From Echeneis naucrates (lineage: Eukaryota; Chordata; Actinopteri; Carangiformes; Echeneidae), in contig NC_042526.1 in NCBI RefSeq assembly GCF_900963305.1, positions 315,001 through 379,000 on the forward strand: a DNA stretch of 64,000 bases, read 5' to 3'. Position 1 is the first letter of the stretch. Every line of letters starts with the position of its first letter. The notes beneath the pieces are model-generated. The model had not been told where the DNA came from and did no database searches. It worked only from the letters and a program-made list of their open reading frames with translations. Both the position numbers and the translations under genes were made by a program. Of this stretch, positions 59,766-64,000 are shown in pieces.

Positions 59766-60263
59766 CTCTCTTGGTTTTGTTTCCTGCCTGTGAAGTAAAG
59801 ATAAAATGTCTCTGCTCGTGTCAGTAAATATTGGGGAATGTCATCAGGTGAGTGTGTTGGACTCTGACCCTCCTAGAGCAGCTAATTGGCTGCAGGTGAT
59901 CGGATTACAGGAAGTAGAACAGGATCCACCTGTTTGTCCAGACCTGCAGTTCCAGTAACCAACACCTTGACAGCTAAAGCCCAGAGTCCTTCATTCGCTC
60001 TGAATCCAGCTCCGGTCCTTCAGTCCTTCAGTCCTCCAGTCCAGCTCATCCTCTGACGCCTCACCATTAGGTTTGGTTTCTGCTGTGATCCAGACTTGGA
60101 CCTGTTTCCTCTGTTTGAGATACTCCTGGAAATGAAATGACTAACAAATCAATCAATCAGTTATTGATAGATGTTGATCCTGATTTTGTTACTGGTTTGA
60201 TCCTGACTTTGAGGATTTTCACTGGGAAACAGTTTAACACAAACCTTTTGTTCAACAGGAAAA

Positions 60264-62197
60264 ATGATGTTACGACAAAGCTTCACACAAAGTAAGTCCA
60301 ACAAAGATAGAGTGTGTGAGTCAGTAGTTTAATTTGTCTGTCCCATGAACACACAATGTCTCCTCTGATGTCTGATGTCTTTGTCCTTCAGGGATTTTGG
60401 TCAGCGGTCTGTTTTTGATGTTTCTGGTGGCTTTCATCATGTTGGTTAAAAAAGAGAACATCTCGTTCCTTAGTAGGTTGATGCTCCTCGTTTTATTTTA
60501 AAGCTTCTTTCTGAGATTATTTGGATTTTTGCTACCGGCAGAGTTTAAATCAGAGACTTTATTCATTGATGTCCAGTGAAGGTCTCTTTATTTAGAAGGT
60601 TTTATCAAATGTAAACGTCTTCTGAATATATGAAGATATATGTTTCAAATATATAAAATACTCATAATGTTTGGACATAAATTAGAAAAAATTAAGAATC
60701 TTTTATATGATTATTACTACATGTGTCATGTAAGCTCATAAAAATAAACGTCTATATTTTTATATTTGACTTGAACTTTTAGGTCAGTTGTCTCTGGGGC
60801 TTCGTTCTAAGGACTCTACTGGATCCATTAAGGACTCTACTGGATCCATTAAGGACTCCTCTAAATCTTCAGGTGAGTGACGGCCAGGACCTGATCAGGA
60901 TGGATCAAGGATGTAGTTCTGATGGGGCACTGATTGTTGATTCTGCTTCCTGTCCATCAGACCCGTGTTTCTCTCAGAAAACCTGTGATGAGGATAGCTT
61001 CAACTTCTACATCCAAAGTGGAGCAGCGAACGTTCTGGCTGCAAAGATCTGTGTCCAGAACAAAATGTAGGAGTTTCACTGTCTTTCTGCTTTCATTCAC
61101 CCTCACTAATCTAGCGGAGTTTGCTCTGGTCCCTCTGTAGGCTCGGAGGAAATGTTGAGCACTCAGACTGACCGAGAATGAACTAGATGGATGGGAGATT
61201 CCAGACTTTCATGACTCCTAAAGCTCCTTCAGTTCTGATGATTGGTTTGATCAGCTGATGTTCTTCTTTCAGGGTTCTTGGCGGAGCCCTGAACAATGCT
61301 GGAAGCGGAATAAACATTGTTATTCTGAACGGTGAGAGCTGAGAAAGACTCATCTTCATCATCCTGAATGAGAAAGTCTGTGCAGCTTCACTCATCAGTC
61401 TTTGTCTCACAGGAAAAACAGCAGAAGTGATAAAAATGGAACACTTCAACATGTATTCTGGAGGTGAGTGACGTCACATCTGCAGCTGGAGGATCATGTG
61501 GATGATCAGAAACAACAGGCTCCGTGTTTGTGTTGCAGATGTGAAACCTCTCATTGATTTCCTGACGAACATCGAGAAAGGATCCATCGTCCTGATGGCG
61601 TCGTTTGATGAACCTTCCACAAAGTAAGAGCAGATGGATTAAACATTCCTTCATTTGTCCCACAGTGTCTGAACATGTCTGAACTCTCCCAGGTTGAATG
61701 ACGAGGCCAGGAAGCTGATTGCTGACCTGGGCAGCTCTCAGGTGAAGTCACTGGGATACAGAGATAACTGGGTGTTTGTTGGAGGGAAAGGAGCAACAGG
61801 GTACACCAGCTTCGAGAAGGTAACAGACCTTGCTTAGCTTAGCGTGGTTTAATTTGGGTTAACTTAGTTTATGGTATTTTAGCTTGGAATTAAACCTGCT
61901 AACAAGCTAAATAGCTGACGTGTGAAGATGAGGATGTAGTGCTAACCAGTACGGCACCGTGCTGCCATGCAATGATTCAGATTTGATTTCTTTTCTTTCT
62001 TTCTTTTTGTAAGTGATCATGTAATGTTATTGAAATGTTAAATTGCATTTGGTTTCTTGTTGCTGTAGTTTGGCTCACAGCGGTGTTCTTTTATGTGTTT
62101 GATTCAGATAATGAAAAATGACAATGCTAAAAATAAATACGACAACTGGCCCGAGCTGATCAGTCTGGACGGCTGCATTCCGAAATATCTGGAGTGA
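60264..62197 (+). CDS. FAM3-family secreted cytokine-like protein
   Basis: FAM3 proteins (ILEI group) are small secreted globular proteins with a beta-beta-alpha fold, tied to metabolic and epithelial signalling. Exons 60264-60291, 60392-60472, 60783-60872, 60961-61066, 61273-61331, 61413-61463, 61539-61623, 61693-61819 and 62108-62197 join in phase to 238 residues, the usual family size. A signal anchor lies near residues 11-32 ([17 protein letters not shown]). A Ser/Lys-rich stem contains a tandem KDSTGSI duplication. The core has family landmarks [55 protein letters not shown] and [12 protein letters not shown]. The four core cysteines (CFSQKTC, KIC, GCIP) are present. The wording is closest to FAM3C/FAM3D, but I cannot assign a paralogue. 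The second ATG at 60267 is an equally possible start. Confidence 0.93.
60809..60860 (+). repeat. In-frame 21-bp tandem duplication within FAM3 exon 3
   Basis: AAGGACTCTACTGGATCCATT occurs twice back to back without change, followed by a partial third AAGGACTCC. It codes KDSTGSI twice. The perfect identity points to a recent event; it lengthens the stem without moving the frame. Confidence 0.9.
61936..61966 (-). repeat. Head fragment of the teleost interspersed element
   Basis: The reverse complement reads GGCAGCACGGTGCCGTACTG followed by GTTAGCACTAC, matching the tRNA-like head of the 8713-8920 copy. Only about 30 bases remain, in a FAM3 intron. Confidence 0.5.
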
Positions 62198-63233
62198 GCT
62201 GCTGCTGTGGGCGAGCTGAGGGACACTGAGCTGCAGGTCCATCTGAGAGCTCAGGCCTGTGGAGGAGCTGCTGCACACAAACGTCTCTCACAAGAGAAAG
62301 TCCCCCAGAGTCGGACTGAGATGAAGACAGGGATACAGGGACAAAACCTGAACCTGGTTTCATCTGATCTCCTCTTGAAAAGTCTGAATTATCTGACTTT
62401 GCTCTCTCCTCTCTCTTCTTTCATCTAATTCTCGTCTGTCTGTTTACATTAAAGGAATAACTTCTTTGTGTTGTCATAATGAGCAGCTGAAATTTCCTGT
62501 CTCTCCCTGAAGGTAGCAGCATTAGACACATTTGCAGGTTTCTTCTGTTCAGTTTTAGTTGTTGAAGTTTTAGCAGCTGTTGATTAAAAAAACAGCAAGA
62601 GGTCAATGAAATCAAATGTCTTTCTTGGTAAAGAACAAAAGTTTGTGTCTATATGATGATTATAACTGTTCTATGGAATAATGTAAAAACTACATTTTCT
62701 AAATATTTTGTACTTAGGATGACAAAGTAATGAAATAATGATTTAAATTAAATCACAAAGGGATGTGTCTCCTGTTTTGCTACGTGTTCTTACTCTGCAG
62801 AAATCTTCCCATTAAAGGAAGGTTTGGAGGTTTATTGTCAGACTGCTCATCAGGTCAGCAGCAGCTCATTGTTCAAACACAGATGTGTTAATATTTGGTC
62901 CCGTTGGTTCCGGGTCATAGCGTGTTTATTTTTTCAGCTCGGCGGATCCAAAGAAGAACCGACATGTTTCCACTCGGACCTTTTCCAGAAGAACGCCAAC
63001 ATCAGCAGCCAATGGGCGTGAGGAAAAGGTCGGCGCTCATGATTGGTGGATCCATCGCATAGGGCGTGACGTCAACTGAGAGGAGACGAAGCTGATTGGC
63101 TGGACGGATGAACGGAACTATAATGGCGGAGCTTTATTTGTGGAACTCGGTGGAACGTGTTTTGTGTTAATTTTTGTGTGTTTGTTTTAAATTCTTTTCT
63201 GTGTCTCTGTCTGTTTGTCGGTCTGTCTCCAAC
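62198..63233. other. FAM3 3' UTR and actr6 promoter region
   Basis: The first part should be FAM3 3' UTR with an ATTAAA near 62583. From about 62930 CpG content rises (CGGCGGATCC, GACGTCAACTGAG) toward the actr6 start. The start codon lies in CAACATGGCGA. No separate gene was recognised. Confidence 0.55.
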
Positions 63234-64000
63234 ATGGCGACGTTAGTTCTGGACAACGGAGCTTATACCGCGAAAATCGGCTACAGCCAAGAGACCGTCA
63301 GGTACATTAGAGGCATACAGGTATAACGTGTAACAACATCACAACTAACAACTAACAACAGCTGCCGGTGAAACGAGACCCACTGTTGTCCTAAATGAAA
63401 TCTCCATTTAAGGATCTGTTTAGCGTTTTTCCTCCGTCCTGCATCAGCTGAATCTGAAACCTCAAAGTCAAACTCAAACCGAAATCGGTGAGGCTTGATT
63501 AGAAACGTTAGATAAAACCGGATGTTCCTGTCTGCACAGAAACCCTAACCCTGCTCCAGAATAGATAGAAACGTGTTACAGTCCAGACAACACAAAGTTA
63601 ACCACCTTTCTTCCTCAGTGTCATCCCAAACTGCCAGTTTCGCTCCAAAACGTCCAGATTAAAAACCTTCACTGCCAACCAACTGGACGAAATCAAAGAC
63701 CCCTCGGGTCTCTTCTACATCCTCCCCTTCCAGAAGGTGAGTTTCATCCCGTACAGATGCTGGAGCTTTATGACATCAGGTCACATCTGCACCGGTCTGG
63801 GTTTTCAGGGATATCTGGTGAACTGGGACGTCCAGAGGAAAGTGTGGGATCACCTGTTTGGAAAAGAGATGTTCAAGGTGTTTATTTTGCCTTTTTTTGT
63901 TGGTTTTTAAAAATAATTTAGTTTCATCATTACACCTGAACCTCTCCTCTGCTGACGTTTGTTCCTCCTGGGCTCAGGTGGAGTTTGCAGACACCAGCAT
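63234..64000 (+). CDS. actr6: Actin-related protein 6, exons 1-4 (3' partial gene)
   Basis: ARP6 is a nuclear actin-related subunit of the SRCAP/SWR1 complex, which exchanges H2A.Z into nucleosomes. Exons 63234-63301, 63619-63736, 63809-63877 and 63978 to the window edge join in phase. The protein begins MATLVLDNGAYTAKIGYSQE (phosphate-loop region of the actin fold). It continues VIPNCQFRSKTSRLKTFTAN, QLDEIKDPSGLFYILPFQK, GYLVNWDVQRKVWDHLFGKE, and VEFADTS at the edge. Each piece matches vertebrate ARP6 almost residue for residue. The rest of the gene lies to the right. The ATG sits in a YY1-like CAACATGGCGA context. Confidence 0.97.

Larger units (their letters stand above)
57836..60263. other. 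3' UTR of the trihelix gene and intergenic region
   Basis: Probable 3' UTR of about 0.9 kb with AATAAA at 58770-58775. Beyond it are a repeat copy (59170-59300), a LINE/SINE-like tail (59640-59765) and the FAM3 5' region. No coding exon was recognised. Confidence 0.6.

Overview
The window is nuclear DNA of a ray-finned fish, probably a percomorph with a compact genome. Coding exons are split by short GT-AG introns, UTRs are short, and minisatellites and small teleost-type interspersed repeats are frequent. I found ten genes by joining exons with compatible splice phases and recognising protein families by memory. No database search was run.

Layout: (1) 1-1425, 5' end of tph2 (minus), running off the left edge. 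(2) 4422-10950, tbc1d15 (minus, 17 coding exons, complete). (3) 12283-25475, zfc3h1 (plus, 36 coding exons, complete). (4) 26421-31586, an lgr5-position LRR receptor gene (minus, 12 coding exons), open throughout but much shorter than known LGR5. (5) 33740-38155, a prdm11-like PR-domain gene (plus) whose last exon adds a 719-residue hAT-transposase-like region in frame. (6) 42393-43579 and 45000-46469, two tandem CD59/Ly6-like GPI-protein genes (plus). (7) 48033-49708, a Kir6-type potassium channel gene (minus, five coding exons). (8) 53106-57835, a gene of four tandem trihelix/SANT-like modules (plus, 13 exons). (9) 60264-62197, a FAM3-family secreted protein (plus). (10) 63234 to the right edge, the start of actr6 (plus).

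The order and strands of tph2, tbc1d15, zfc3h1 and lgr5 match human 12q21, except that RAB21, TMEM19 and THAP2 are missing between tbc1d15 and zfc3h1. To the right of lgr5 that human synteny ends. The genes do not form one pathway: they cover serotonin synthesis, Rab7 GAP activity, nuclear RNA decay, R-spondin-type reception, chromatin or transcription control, complement-type membrane proteins, a KATP pore, a secreted FAM3 protein, and the SRCAP/SWR1 actin-related protein.

The most interesting points are the PR-domain/hAT fusion, the four-fold exon-triplet amplification, and the shortened but still open lgr5. Others are an in-frame alternative donor in zfc3h1, an intron-rich Kir6 gene without an RKR motif, and several higher-order or related minisatellites. 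No retroviral, Polinton-like or CRISPR sequence was recognised.
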